Below, in pieces: positions 12,836 to 26,357 of a stretch of DNA of 64,000 nt. Source of the DNA: Gymnorhina tibicen (lineage: Eukaryota; Chordata; Aves; Passeriformes; Artamidae); the NCBI GenBank assembly GCA_013399875.1, contig VXAZ01001682.1, forward strand, positions 434,001-498,000. Direction: 5' to 3'. The notes below the pieces were generated by a model. It was not told the origin of the DNA. It saw nothing but the letters and a program-made list of their open reading frames with translations, and ran no database searches. Within the stretch, counting starts at the first letter, position 1; every line of letters begins with the position of its first letter. A program made the position numbers and the translations under genes.

Positions 12836-15663
12836 ACCTGTCCCACAGTCTGGGGACGCCTGTCCCCCAGCACTGGCAGAGAAGCACCAGCCTGTTCCCA
12901 GCTACTGATGGGCCATGGCCAACCATAAACGCCTTTGATTAAATTAAAGCCACAGTAGTTGAAATCAGCACAGCGAAGAGGTAATCGCTCCAGACATGTT
13001 GCTAGCAGGGCAATATCACGGAGTACAATTAAGTTAGACATAAATTAGTCTGCAACCATATGCATATTGCTCAACTTTGTGGTCCGCCGGTTCCTATCAC
13101 TGTTTTCTCTGAAGGGATGTTTTGTGGAGATAGAGGTACCCTTCCAGATTAGGCAAGGTCTTCATTAATTCTCTTTTAAAAGTCAGCCTGCAATGATTTT
13201 TAAGACACACTTTTGCAGAAGTACCTGCTGAGTACAGCACGTTCACCAATGCATACCCCACTGCATGTGCTTCTGTAAGTCTGTCCAGAAGGTTTTAGAG
13301 GGAGATAGATGTATATGAGAGCATACACACAGATTTGAAAAAAAAGAACCAGCACAAAAGATCAATATGAACATTTTAGATCACTTCCCTGTACAAAAAA
13401 AAAAATAGGTAAGAACTCTTATTTTCCTATGAACTTAAACAAAGAAAGTAGTTTTTTTCCCATCCATGAGACAAATTAGTTCAAGATAAATAAGAAATTA
13501 AAGAAAAATCTTCCATGCTTACTTTTACAGACTAGCAGTAGATCAGATAACATCATGAAGCCACTTTAGTACTGAAGAGATGGTACAAAAAATAGAAGTG
13601 CATTTGGCAAGATGCAGAGAGCAACTATTAATAAACTTTTGAAAGACGGATCAGATATCCTCCCAGCGCACAGACTCCCAAATGAAGAATCGTTACAGAA
13701 TGTCTGTCTTTCTGCAGCATTCTTTATTATCACTCTTCCTCCCAGTGGTTCCCTGTTGCTATATACATTTTTAAATTTAAACAATTCATACATCCCAAAG
13801 TGTCTCTGCCTACAGAAATGCATTCTATCCTCTGCATGCTGAGGTACTCCGAGCTTGCTAAACAAATCCCAGCCCTTTGAAGGAGAAAATGCTACAACTT
13901 CCCAAGCAAGTTGTACTTGTTTCCAGGTAAAACACCAGCAAAACAGCAAACTACTGTACAAATAGCCCTTTCTACCTATCACCAACTGAGCTTAAGAACA
14001 CAGCAAGTATCGCAGGCAGCTCCTAGGCAGGAATACAGGGCACCGTGAGTACACAGACGTGTGTGTGGAAGGCTTGTTGTAACACAGAGGAGCACGACAG
14101 AGCAGTATTCACTTAGCACAAATAAGTGGCAAAGAGGTTGACAGAGACTCAGTGGTCAAAGGAAGAAGGAGAGTTCTGACATCGTAAAGAACAGCGGGAA
14201 ACACAAATCATCACCCAAAGTAGCATTCTACTTTATATTCTATAACCTGTTAATAGGTGCATTTGTATTAATGTATCCAATAACAGAAAGGAAGAAGAAA
14301 TTAACCCTTAAAAATCCTATCTTTGTAAGGGAAAATAGTCTTTATACTGTCAGATGGTCTTTCAAAGGAAATTTTTTACTGTCCCAGGTAGAATATAGTA
14401 AAATATAAACATAAGTAGACACTTCTCAAAGGGCAGTGGACAGCATGTTCTGCTGAAAACTCAGCATCTTCAGGTGGCAGCATGAAAATTTCTTGTAACA
14501 ATACCTAAATGGCAAAAAGACCACGTCCTTCGGTTTTCATAAGAGAGCTACTTTCGTGTCCTGTTCAATATAATGCAGCCACTATCAAACTGCCACTGAG
14601 CTAGAGGGGTCTTTTCAGATCTCCACAGATGTTGGGGGGAACATCCAGAAGTTCTGGGAGAAGAACATTATCAACTGCCTTAGTAAATCCACCTTAAAGA
14701 ACACAAAACCAGCATGAGCAAACCTGTTCATCCAGCCAAAGCCAGAGTTGTAGCACAGTTCTGTGTGCACTCCACAGCCTCTAATCACCGCCGTATTTAT
14801 TTTTATGGCAGAGAAGTAGACTTTGTGACAAATGCTTGGCTTTAGCTGCGGGAAGCAGGGAAGTACAAAATGACAGCCCGTGGCTGTGTCCACTGACTGT
14901 CCCTTGACTGTCCTGGGAAGCGTCACATCTTGGAAGCTGGGCAGCATGGATGTGACAGCAGGAATCATTTTGCCTGTCAGACCATGTGCCCACAAAGGGG
15001 AAATGCAGACTGTGACCTGTTGTCACATCAGACGCTCCAGCTGCAATAAAAACTCCGGGAACATATTGGCAATGCCCAGGGTTTGACCACAGCTGTGGGA
15101 ACCACCACCACAGCCATTGCCAACACCAAAACAAAGTTTGCAAAAGCAGGTCTATCCATGCCTGGCTACATTAAGGGCTTTCCCAGCTGATCCAGTTCCC
15201 ATGCCCTCATCATTTTCATTCTCCTCCAGCTGTCTTTTGCCTAAGTTTTCCCCGTGTCTCTTAAGGTGGAAGAAAGAGTGTGACAACAGGGCCTTCTTCC
15301 TGAGGGGAACCCCAGGAGTGTCACCCTGCCTCTTTCCCCTCTTCCTCACCATCCAAGCCACAGCACCATGGTAGCAACCTGGCCAGTGCCAATGCCCCTA
15401 GCCAGACCAGCCCCACTCTTCTCCAGTCCCACACAAGAGAGGGAGGATCCATCTCCAGGAGAAGAGGTGCGGGACACTGTCAAGTCCAACAAGTGCCCAG
15501 GAAGAGCATTAAATTACATAACACGGGAGGGAAGCAAAAAAACTCATTCAGCACAGACACCTTTGCATGCCACAGCCTCCCTGTCCCTCTCTCTTTCTTC
15601 CAGCCCGGAAAGCTTTTGCCCCAGCCCCGACCCTGACCCCATAGGGCCTCCCCGAGGAGAGTC
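12836..15663. other. Intron sequence next to exon 1, nothing coding recognised
   Basis: Composition rises in GC toward the exon. The minus-strand 139-codon frame at 13566-13985 is on the gene strand but shows no recognisable domain. Conserved intronic enhancers are possible here but cannot be judged from one sequence. Confidence 0.55.
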
Positions 15664-16552
<889 letters not shown>

Positions 16553-17279
16553 NNNNNNNNNNNNNNNNNNNNNNNNNNNNNNNNNNNNNNNNNNNNNNNN
16601 NNNNNNNNNNNNNNNNNNNNNNNNNNNNNNNNNNNNNNNNNNNNNNNNNNNNNNNNNNNNNNNNNNNNNNNNNNNNNNNNNNNNNNNNNNNNNNNNNNNN
16701 NNNNNNNNNNNNNNNNNNNNNNNNNNNNNNNNNNNNNNNNNNNNNNNNNNNNNNNNNNNNNNNNNNNNNNNNNNNNNNNNNNNNNNNNNNNNNNNNNNNN
16801 NNNNNNNNNNNNNNNNNNNNNNNNNNNNNNNNNNNNNNNNNNNNNNNNNNNNNNNNNNNNNNNNNNNNNNNNNNNNNNNNNNNNNNNNNNNNNNNNNNNN
16901 NNNNNNNNNNNNNNNNNNNNNNNNNNNNNNNNNNNNNNNNNNNNNNNNNNNNNNNNNNNNNNNNNNNNNNNNNNNNNNNNNNNNNNNNNNNNNNNNNNNN
17001 NNNNNNNNNNNNNNNNNNNNNNNNNNNNNNNNNNNNNNNNNNNNNNNNNNNNNNNNNNNNNNNNNNNNNNNNNNNNNNNNNNNNNNNNNNNNNNNNNNNN
17101 NNNNNNNNNNNNNNNNNNNNNNNNNNNNNNNNNNNNNNNNNNNNNNNNNNNNNNNNNNNNNNNNNNNNNNNNNNNNNNNNNNNNNNNNNNNNNNNNNNNN
17201 NNNNNNNNNNNNNNNNNNNNNNNNNNNNNNNNNNNNNNNNNNNNNNNNNNNNNNNNNNNNNNNNNNNNNNNNNNNNNNN
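16553..17279. other. Assembly gap of 727 N
   Basis: The run of N starts after GC-saturated sequence and ends at 17280, inside the CpG island. GC-rich promoters are a common place for drop-out in short-read bird assemblies. The gap length may be an estimate. Any long open frames that span it are artefacts of translating N. Confidence 0.99.
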
Positions 17280-17280
17280 G

Positions 17281-17345
17281 CAGCCATCGCCTGCGCGTGA
17301 GTGTGAGAGCGTGTGTGTGCGGGCGTGTGTGTGCGTGTGCCCGTG
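17281..17345. repeat. GT-rich low-complexity tract next to the gap
   Basis: Alternating GTGTGTG/GCGTG text directly follows the N run and leads into CCCGTGCCCGTGCCCG. A duplicated GCGGGATGCGG motif lies at about 17369-17393. Such text may have contributed to the assembly break. Confidence 0.7.
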
Positions 17346-17519
17346 CCCGTGCCCGCTCCGGCGCGGGAGGCGGGATGCGGGGGGCGGGATGCGGAGCCCG
17401 CCCCGGGCCGCCGCGGGGAGCGCCTTANCGGCTCCGCGGCCCCACGCAGAGCTCTACCGCACCGAAGCTCCGCGCACCGCCGCCCCTCCAGACTGCCACG
17501 TACAGCCCCGCACGCCACC

Positions 17520-18120
17520 GACACACACAGGCAGAGCCCTGCACACCCCGAGCTTCACACACCGTCACCCTACACACCCCGCGTTGTACACCACCGACCG
17601 CACACACACGCAGCCCTACTCACAGTGAGCATCGCACACCATGGCCCCCATGCGCACACTTGTACAGTCCTACACACACACATACAGAGCCCTACACAGC
17701 CTGAGCATTGCACACCACCGACCACACACACATACAGAGCCCTACACACCGTGAGTGTCACACACCATGGCCCCCATGCACACACCTGTACAGCCCTATA
17801 CACCCCAAGCGTCACACCCCACAGTCACACACCACAGTCACTCACCACACCTTCACATCTTGTGCTGACACTCCACGCACACAGGGATCCACACATTGCA
17901 GTTCCACTCAGGCACCTCACAAACACACACACACACACACATATGCACGCACACTGACCTCCACACACCACAGCCACACATACCCCAGCCCCACCCATCA
18001 AAACTCCTCAGGTCCCCAGCCAAACGCACCACAGCATCACACACTCCAAAACCTGCCTATGCCACGGCCCTTCACACATCTTCCCTAACCTCAGCATATA
18101 CCCCAAGCACAGGCATGCAC
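17520..18120. repeat. CA-rich degenerate tandem array with a higher-order unit of about 125 bp
   Basis: The stretch is dominated by CACAC, with recurring words such as CACCATGGCCCCCATG (17638 and 17764, 126 apart), CCACCGACC (17591 and 17714, 123 apart) and ACAGAGCCCTACACA. A pure (AC)n tract lies at about 17923-17940. It begins as the CpG island ends. The translated Thr/His-rich frames are spurious. Confidence 0.85.
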
Positions 18121-18127
18121 TCAGACC

Positions 18128-18202
18128 CATGACACGAGGGTGGAACTGGATGATCTTTAATGTTCCTTCCAACTGAAACCATTATGTGATTCTATGCTCA
18201 TT
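18128..18202 (+). mobile_element. CR1 LINE 3'-terminal fragment, sense
   Basis: 'gggtggaactggatgatctttaatgttccttccaactgaaaccattatgtgattctatg' is the typical CR1 3' end with a terminal octamer-like tail. It lies immediately after the CA-rich array. Confidence 0.85.
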
Positions 18203-21121
18203 ACTTAACAACCTATATAGACGCAGCAAAATGTTCCCAATGGTTCAGAGGAGCCAGGCCGGCTCCAGAGGGTCCATCCCCAACCCTATGGCTCCTGAGC
18301 CATCACCCTGGGGAGGATGCAATCCCTCAGGTCACATCCTGCCTCTCACTTCATCAGGTTTCCAGCGGCAGGTGTTACCACAGGAGCCTGAGGCTGCTTC
18401 TCTGTACTGAGATAAGCCTGAGATACTGTACCTCCTAGTGTTGCCTTGCCCATAACTGTAGGCATCCTCCTGCATCAGAGCTGGGATTTTCAGCCTTACT
18501 CGGTGAAGACTGAGCTTGTCCTGATTTCTCTGAGCCTCAGGTTACATTCCCTTGGTTTAGGTCTTTCTCAAATCCTAGGACCGCAGGACTCATTACTGTA
18601 ACTCTCCATCCGTAAAAGCAACTCTCTCTGTCTCACTCCTGGCTATACATTGTCTAAAGCCTCTGGATACCCTTCCTGAGATACGAGGGGGCAATGGGAA
18701 CCCAGTGTCTTGCAGGTGGATCAGTTCAGAAGTCAGTCTCCAGGAATGAAGCCTTCTGAAAGGTGCGCCCCAAGCTAAGTGGATGAAACTGGTCACAAGG
18801 CTCTTTGGGAAACTCCTAGATGCAGGGAAGGAGGAAGAATTTGTTTTATCAATTCAGCAAACAAGAGTTCACCCAGGGCAAATTCTGAATCACATCACCT
18901 GTGTTACCAGAATAGTTACAGCACCGCATGGAGCAAGGAGGTCTCACCTGCCAAAAGAAGCCTGAATAGATCGGCAACAGGGGGAATGAGGGAAAGGTGG
19001 AGAAAAGAGGAAATATCTGATTTCGATCAACTCCTTAAAAATAGAAGTCTGATTACCTTTGCCCATTTCTGATTCCTCAAGGGAGGCAGGAGAAGAGGAA
19101 TCTATAAATAGTTTGCAACACAGAGAATCCTATAGCAAAGTTGCTGGGAAAGATCAATAGCATGATTCAAGGAGGGCTCCAAATTACATCTCAGGGGAGG
19201 AAGGTGCTGAACAGAATTGATAAATGAGTTGCAAATGCTGTGTGTGTTGTGTGTATCTAATTAACAGAGGGTGACTGGGATCAATAGCAAGGAAGGAGAT
19301 GGTCTAAAAATAGGACTCAGGCAGGGACTACAACCTGCGGGCAACAGCTTGGATGGAAATGTCCCCTGGAGTAACTAACCTTTAGCTGAAGGTTAGTGTG
19401 GGGCTAAAGCAGGGCTTGTGGGCAGCTGGGAAGGGATGAGGTCTCCAAGGGACTTAGGGCACAGAGCAGTGTGACATTGTGGGGATACAGGCATGGCCAT
19501 GAGCTCAGAGCCTTCTTCTGATCAGGTGGCAGTGGCAAGATACTGGTTGGTGTGCTGCTTTCTGGAGAAATATCTGAATATTAACATTTTACTGGGGTTG
19601 TGGAACAGGAAATATTTGCAGTTCTGTGTATTCACAAAGTTTCAACATTGCTTAGAGAAAAGTAACAGTCATGTTTTTAAACATCTATTTACATCCATAA
19701 GAATCTGCATTTTTCTTCTTTTTTGCTGACCCTCTGGCTGGGGAAGTACCCACTACTCTGAGGACCATCCTTTGCTTATCCAGGCTCAACACCATATATG
19801 TATTCGAGCCACAGAGAAAATAACTTGCAAAGAGGAGTGTCCTTCAATCCTTCCATCTACAACAGAGCTGTCAGGCAAACTCCAGGGAGAAGGACTGATG
19901 TTGGGCAGGATGGCTCAGCTTACAGGCTCTGCTGAAGTACCAGCTTCACCCAAGTGAGAGACAGAGACACACCAAGGAAAAGAAAATTCTTTTGCAGACT
20001 GAGTGCAGGATTTGGACCTGGGCTGTACAGCATGACCGAAAGAAAAGGAAACTCTGAAGATTAAGAATCTAGAAAATATCTCTGTCAGGAAAGGATTGGA
20101 GGGGTAAGTGGTGGGTGAAGAGCTTTTCTTTAGTAGAGACACAAGTGACTAAAAATTCCTGCACAAAAGATTTCTCCATAAGTTTAAAAGAAAAAAATTT
20201 AAAGTCTTTTATTCTGCTATAGATGGAGCTACCAAAGGAGCAAACCATGGTAATCACCAAAAGGAAAATTATCTCAAAGGGACAAAACATAACTTAGCTC
20301 CTCTCGGGCTAAGTCTAACTTGAGGGAGAGAATATAGGCTTGAAGACAGCTCTGAGCTGTGCAGTGGGTGCCCTGGCTGCTGACAGCTCTGCTAACCCAA
20401 AGTTGCACCTACTGTCTCCACAAAAAGCCAAGGGGAATTTAAAATCTCCCACGTTTAAAGTAAGAGCGTGTGGATGCTGTTGTGTCACAGCAGCTCTGCT
20501 GTTTTACCTTGAGTTCACTCTGCAACAAGGGCAAGAGCAAGCAGCGAGGCACCTGGATTCTGAGTTGTTCTCCACTCCGTCCTTTGGACCTGACAGAGGT
20601 TCTCCTTGAGAGAAATCCAATTCTCTCTGTGCAAGAAGGGGCTGAGAGCTGCCAATCCATGAGCCGTCTTCCAGATGAACCACAGGAGTCACAACAAACC
20701 AGAAAAGGAAAAAAGCCCCCAAAACAAGAAAAGTAACTGAAAAATATGATCAATACTAGAAAGAAGACCTAACCAGTTTATTTTTCAATACAGGTTATTA
20801 AGAAACCATTTTCTTTCTCTGAAAATGGTGGCATGAAGATGACCAGAACAGCAGTTCTGATTCAGGCTGAGGTTCATTGAGCCCAGAAACCCCTCATCCA
20901 CAGAGGCTGTACAGGCACAAGGGAGAAGAGCAAATGGAACAAGTATGTGTGGTGCTTTTTCATCTCCTTAAATATTCTTCCAACCTCAGACTATTTGAAA
21001 TCAGTAGATTTTCTGAGTTCTCAGTTAGTTGCTCTATCCAGTGACTCATGACAGATCTTTCTCCCAAGCACTTGTCCTCCCTCTTCCTGAACCCAGCTGA
21101 ATTTCTTTGCATGCTCAGCAA
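18203..21121. other. 5' flank, nothing recognised
   Basis: Single-copy-looking DNA without recognisable exons. A TATA-like CTATAAATAG at about 19102 has no gene after it. Confidence 0.55.
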
Positions 21122-21270
21122 AAATTCAAGCCAAGGCCAGGTTGGATGGGGCTTGGAGCAGCCTGGTCTGGTTGAAGGTGTCCCAGCCCATGGCAAGAGG
21201 GCTGGAATGAGATGGTCTTCAAGGTCCCCTTCCAACCCAAACCATTCTACAACTCTACGATTCTGTGACA
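21122..21270 (+). mobile_element. CR1 LINE 3' end, sense, young neoavian type
   Basis: 'aaggccaggttggatggggcttggagcagcctggtctggttgaaggtgtccc' is followed by 'aaggtccccttccaacccaaaccattct' and ends ACGATTCTGTG. It is little diverged from what I recall of the consensus. Confidence 0.93.
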
Positions 21271-24200
21271 AATTCTCATCGTCCCCAAAGATAAGTGGAC
21301 CAATGGATCTGTTCTTCAGAGCAGGAAGAGCACTCGTTTTATCTGTTTAGATCAAGCTTCCTTCAGCGGTTGCTAGGCCCTGGGCTGGAACAGAGAACAT
21401 GCTGTGCAATGTCCCCATGCCTTCAGGGCTTGGTAAAGACTGAAGTTCAAGAAGGTAGCCCCTTTTTTAGCCACTCTTCCTAGTGCAGAGCCATAAAGTG
21501 ACATCTCCATGTGGCTCTCCCCTCTCTGCTACATAAGAGGAAGAGGGTCCATGTGTACAAGTGAGCAAGGCAGAGGTGTAGCTCTGGCTCACTTTGCCCT
21601 ATAAAATGTCTCTGGCCCATTGGGGGTTTTCTTTGAATTACTACTATGAAAGAGTCACTGTGGATGTATTTGCTGTAGATGTTCTTTTAAGTGAAAATTC
21701 ATGGAAGGTGGTCACACACAAGGAGTAGTTGTTGCCATGATGTTCAAATGAGAGGAGAGCTGCAAATCTGTAGCAGTTCCAGTACCTAGTGAGACTGGCA
21801 ATACATAAGAAAGACGCTGCAATTTCAGTCATTAAGAATCACCAGAGGTCCCCCATAAAAATTCTTCCCTGAAAGTCTACAAAATTCATTCATTAAATGA
21901 TCTGGCCATGAATGAAGTCTGTCCTTCACAATGCAGCTGCAGCAGCAAAGTAAACGTTGCAATTTTAAGAACTGGGAAGTGGCTGAGTTAAAAATGCAGT
22001 GCCTGACTCAAATCTGTCATAGCCATAACTATCAGTTCTGGTGGCCTTTGGATCAGGCTGTTACCAGGAATGCAAAGATTATGATGACAAGTATTAGTGA
22101 CTGGGTTGTAAGGAGTCGGACTTCCCTTTAGCTTCACAAGCTCTCTTCATGTCCTTTGCTTCCGCCAGCTGTGTGCATTTGCACAGTCACTGAAGTGTTT
22201 GTGGACCACGGACTCAGTCGACTGAGTGCAAGAGGAAGCCGAGCTCGGGTTACTGGGTGAATGCACCTGTGTCCTTAGAGCAGTAGCTCAGGAAAATGAT
22301 GGAGGAGGGAACCTTCCCTGTGCAGCTCTCATTTTATTCTTTGTACCTTTTTCCCATTGATGTTCAAAGGAGTGCAACCTCTGTTGGATACACTTGGGCA
22401 GGACTCACATGATTCAGTGGCGTTCCTTTCGTCAGGCAGTGTTTGTGCAGAAGCAGGTGGAACAGGGGACTGGTCCTTTAATTCTTGCCTCCATCCCCCC
22501 TGTGCCTGCAACATGACAGCCCTCTTGAAAGTAATCAGCAGTGACAGAAAACATGCACCAAGAGTCTCATTGACTTAGGCAGAGGGTGCTTGTGTGAAGC
22601 AACTTCACACGTGGGAGAAAAAAAAGAACAGGATCAGACCTACGCTCCGTATTTTTCCCACACTCGTTTCTTTTTACAGGGAATTCACTAATATTAAATC
22701 CACCTAGGTGGCAGGAATGTGAGCATCTGGTCCAACCTAAATAGTCTCTTCTGTTCTATTTTTATCCTCATGTATCATTTTTATTCTGCAGAGCCTGTGC
22801 GTGGCAGAAAGGGCGAGTTCACTTCTCAGTGTACAAGCCAAAGGTCTCTTTCAGAACTGTTGTGAAGGATTTGGAAGATATTTCACTCAAGCACAGAATT
22901 TATATATAGGCACAAAGCTTTCATTAAACATGAGCAGCCACGGGGACAGCATCAGTCACTGACGGTAATGTATGCACGTCTTGTAGGCACACTACAGAGG
23001 AGCGAGCTGCTTGGAGAAATTAACGCAGCAAAGGTGTTGGATGTGGATGCATTTGTTACTGAATCTTCTCCGTCTAAGTTTCCTGAGCCACTGTGACTTC
23101 CAGCTCTATTTGTAGATTACCAAATGCTCACAGTGTGACTGTCACTTTTGCATTTACTGCAGCTGATGCCTCAATGTGATATTTAACGCATATTTTAGAT
23201 GAATAACTCCCATACCAAACCTGCCCCTGATTAAGTCTTTGGGGGAAGCCCTGGCAAGTTAGAAAGGAAGATCCCTGAACAGGTACAGCCCTCGCCATCA
23301 CCATCAGAGGTAACTGAGCTGCAAAGATGCAGAGCTCTGGGAGAGACATCTTCCTGCAGCAATGGGTACTGTATTTTGGTGCAACAATTTCTGAATGAAT
23401 TGGTGGAAAACGTGCACCTCATTAAAATCACCACTGCAGAATGAAAGCAATTGCTGAGGGGGCTTGCTGGCTATTGCAATAAGCTGCAACTGTTACTAAT
23501 GCAATGCCACAGTAAAGGCAAAATAGGAGCTATCATGTATATTTGCTGTGGAATTGTCCTGTTTTGTCCAGAAAAAAATTGCTTAGAATATTTAGACTAA
23601 CGCTGAATGAAATGTGAATGAAATGTTCTGTTTTATCTTACTTCTCTCTGTTGATTGCTTGAGCAGCAGGATCCAGCTTTTATCTCCTTGGAATAAATGG
23701 TTAATGTACACTCATCCTTTTTATTTGGAAGAGATTGAGTGGGGTCTTCCACACCTCCCTCTATTATTTTTTTCCTGTTTGAGGACACATGAATACACTC
23801 ACCCTCCAGTTACTTCCATAATTTTGACAGTGCATTTTGTTCTAACATATTTTTTTTCTGGCCTCTACTCCCATCATTTACAACCTGACTGCCTCCCAGT
23901 AATGGAAACACTTTTCCCAACCAACATTTCCCTCCTGCATATACCATTTTTCAGGTAGGGAGCAAAGAGTTTTACCAAAGCTGCAGAGAAAGCCTGTGGA
24001 AGGTGGGGTAGCCAGTTACAGTGTTGGCCTAGTTCTTACACAAACCTCGATGGCACCTGGTGGGGAGTCCCCACTGCCTCCTTTTGCAGCTCTTGCCAAG
24101 CTGCCTCAGTCGTCCATGGCCTGAATATTCCAACATAATCCTTGAATACTCCAATTGTGGGTGCTACTTTGAACTCTACCTAGGATGCCTTAAGACCAAC

Positions 24201-25094
24201 CAAGCCAATCTGTTGTAGAGCAAGTAGAAGAAAAGCCTCTTCCCTCATTTCCACAGACATGCTGGAAGTGTCAGATTTATCTCACCAAATTCAGACAGTG
24301 GTTGGACTGACTAGCAATTAAAAAGCTGGTGCTAAATATTGTTGTTACTGTATCTGACTGTGTTGAAATGGAAGTAAGACCAGACCATAGCAGCAGTTTA
24401 AAGTTCAGCTAATTCGATTACATTTAGCTGTGCCGGAGTCTCATACAGACATTTTCCAAAATAAATTCCAACCTGTATGTACACACAAAGCTAAACTGTT
24501 TCTTTGAAAGGGAGATTATAGTGTTACTGGTAGAGATCAGGCAGGATATTTACTGCAGTGGAAACCTTTCCTGAGAAACTCAGAGTCAGGGCAAAGGCAG
24601 TACCAGCTCATGGAGACAATTTCCCACCACCTCATATTATCACTTAGTTTGAACTGGAGGAGGGAAGGAAAGTGAACCTTTAATAACTGCCCAGATCTAA
24701 AATCAATTTCAGTGCTCAAGACAGCTTGTAAACACACAGTATGCTTTAAAAAGGATTGATGCTGAGCAAAGGGAGGTGCACATTTTCCTGCTGTTAAAGT
24801 CAACGCTCTTAAGCAGCTTCTGTTTTCGAGGGTGCATAAATGGCTACATTATGGAGAGCCTTCCTCTGTCTGAAGATGAGAGATTTGCTTCTCAGCTCTC
24901 TTACGCACATTTAAATCAGGAATAACCCACTGAGAATTGACCTGGTGTACATTTGTTATGAGAAAAGAATAGAAAAAAAAAAGTCCTGTATAAAAAATTT
25001 CTAAAAAGGATATAAATTATGATGATTTACACTTTTGGGCCAGGAGTTGAGATTCCTTTTAAAACCACAATTGATTGATGAAGCCTCCCAACAT
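21271..25094. other. 5' flank, nothing recognised
   Basis: AT-rich DNA with only short chance frames on either strand. Confidence 0.55.
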
Positions 25095-25205
25095 GCCTGT
25101 GATTCAGTAAGTACTACTCTCAGTTTGCAGATGGTTGCTCTGAAGCACAGCATTGCTATATGGTTACAAGCCCAGCAAAGGAATTAGTGGCAGAGCATGA
25201 ACCAA
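25095..25205 (-). mobile_element. Possible MIR fragment, antisense
   Basis: 'tactactctcagtttgcagatggttgctctgaagcacag' and '...agcccagcaaaggaattagtggcagagcatgaacc' resemble the reverse complement of MIR. It directly precedes a CR1 insertion. Confidence 0.45.
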
Positions 25206-25399
25206 ATGCAGATTGCCATATCCTGGTTATTACAGAGCAGTGCTTTGGGACAGCACTTCTTCCTTGTGGCTGCTCACAACGCAGCGACAATTTCTGTGGT
25301 TTTGTGTCTCTCGGCTACCAAACTTGACAACTCAGCGTGGTACTGCTGTCTTTACACCTGCACAGTGTCAGATCTCATCATTCTGAGACCCATGGCTTT

Positions 25400-26357
25400 G
25401 CCTGACAATCCACAATACCCCCAGGGTTCAATACTGGGCCTGGTATTGTTTTACTTAGTCATAAATATCTTGGATAAGGGGCAGATGCCTCCTCAGGAAG
25501 TTTGCTGATGACACAAAGCTGGGACCAGTGGCCAATACCCCAGAGAGATGGGCAGCCCTGCAGAAGGACCTTGTCAGGTGGGAGAGATGGGCAGGTAAGG
25601 GCTGTCTGAAATTCAACAGAGGTAAATGGATCCTGCACCTGGGGAGGAGAAATAACCCCAGGCACCAGCACAGGCTGGGGGCTGACCTGCTGGAAAGCAG
25701 CTCTGCAGAGAAGGACCTGGGGGTTCTGGTGGACAACAGGCTGTCCCTGAGCCAGCAGGGCCCTTGTGGCCAAGAAGGCCAATGGGATCCTGGGGTGCAT
25801 TAGGAAGAGCATTGCCAACAGGTCAAAGGAGGTGATCCTGTCCCTCTGCTCAGCTCTGGCGAGGCACATCTTGAGTGCTGTGTCCAGTTCCGGGCTCCTC
25901 AGGACAGGAGAGACATGGAGCTCCTGGATCTGGGCCACTGGAGGACAACCAAGTATGATTAATGGAGAGTCTGTTCTAGGAGGAAAGGCTGAGGGATCTG
26001 GGCCTGTTCTTCAAGAAGAGAAACTGAGAGGGGCCCTCATCCATGTCTGTCAGTGTCTGCAGGGAGGGCTCAGAGCATGGACCAGGCTCTTTTCCTAGTG
26101 AAACTGATGCCCAGGCATTAACTGATGCCCAGGAAGTCCCACCTGAACATGAGGAAGAACTTCTTTCCTGTGCAGTGACCGAGCGCTGAACAGATTGCCC
26201 AGAGAGGGTGTGGAGTATCCCTCACTGGAGATATTCCAGCACTCTCTGGGTACAATCCTGTGCCTGTGCTCTGGGATGGCCCTGCTGGAGCAGGGAGGTG
26301 GCACCAGATGACCCCGCTGTGGTCCCTTCCAGCCTGACCCATTCTGTGATTCTGTGT
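25400..26357 (+). mobile_element. CR1 LINE, 5'-truncated, 3' half of ORF2 plus 3'UTR
   Basis: This is the longest CR1 copy in the window. Translation gives the RT motif region (PQGSILG at about 25408), then after an internal deletion the catalytic F-A-D-D at 25501-25512. AEKDLGVLVDNRLS lies near 25710 and AKKANGILGCIRKS near 25767. Frameshifts split the frame, for example between the DNRLS and KKANG parts and after about 25900. A 3'UTR follows and ends ATTCTGTGATTCTGTG at 26341-26356. RT of this family copies CR1 RNA for target-primed integration; this copy is dead. Confidence 0.95.

Noticed and set aside
13566..13985. 139-codon frame on the KCNK9 strand in intron 1
   Set aside because: Hydrophobic and Cys/Phe-rich text without a recognisable family; no matching acceptor/donor pair evident.
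17313..18132. Thr/His-rich 'proteins' in the CA-rich array
   Set aside because: They are simple translation of CACAC repeats in all frames.
19095..19115. TATA-like CTATAAATAG as a promoter
   Set aside because: No gene or CpG enrichment follows in either direction.
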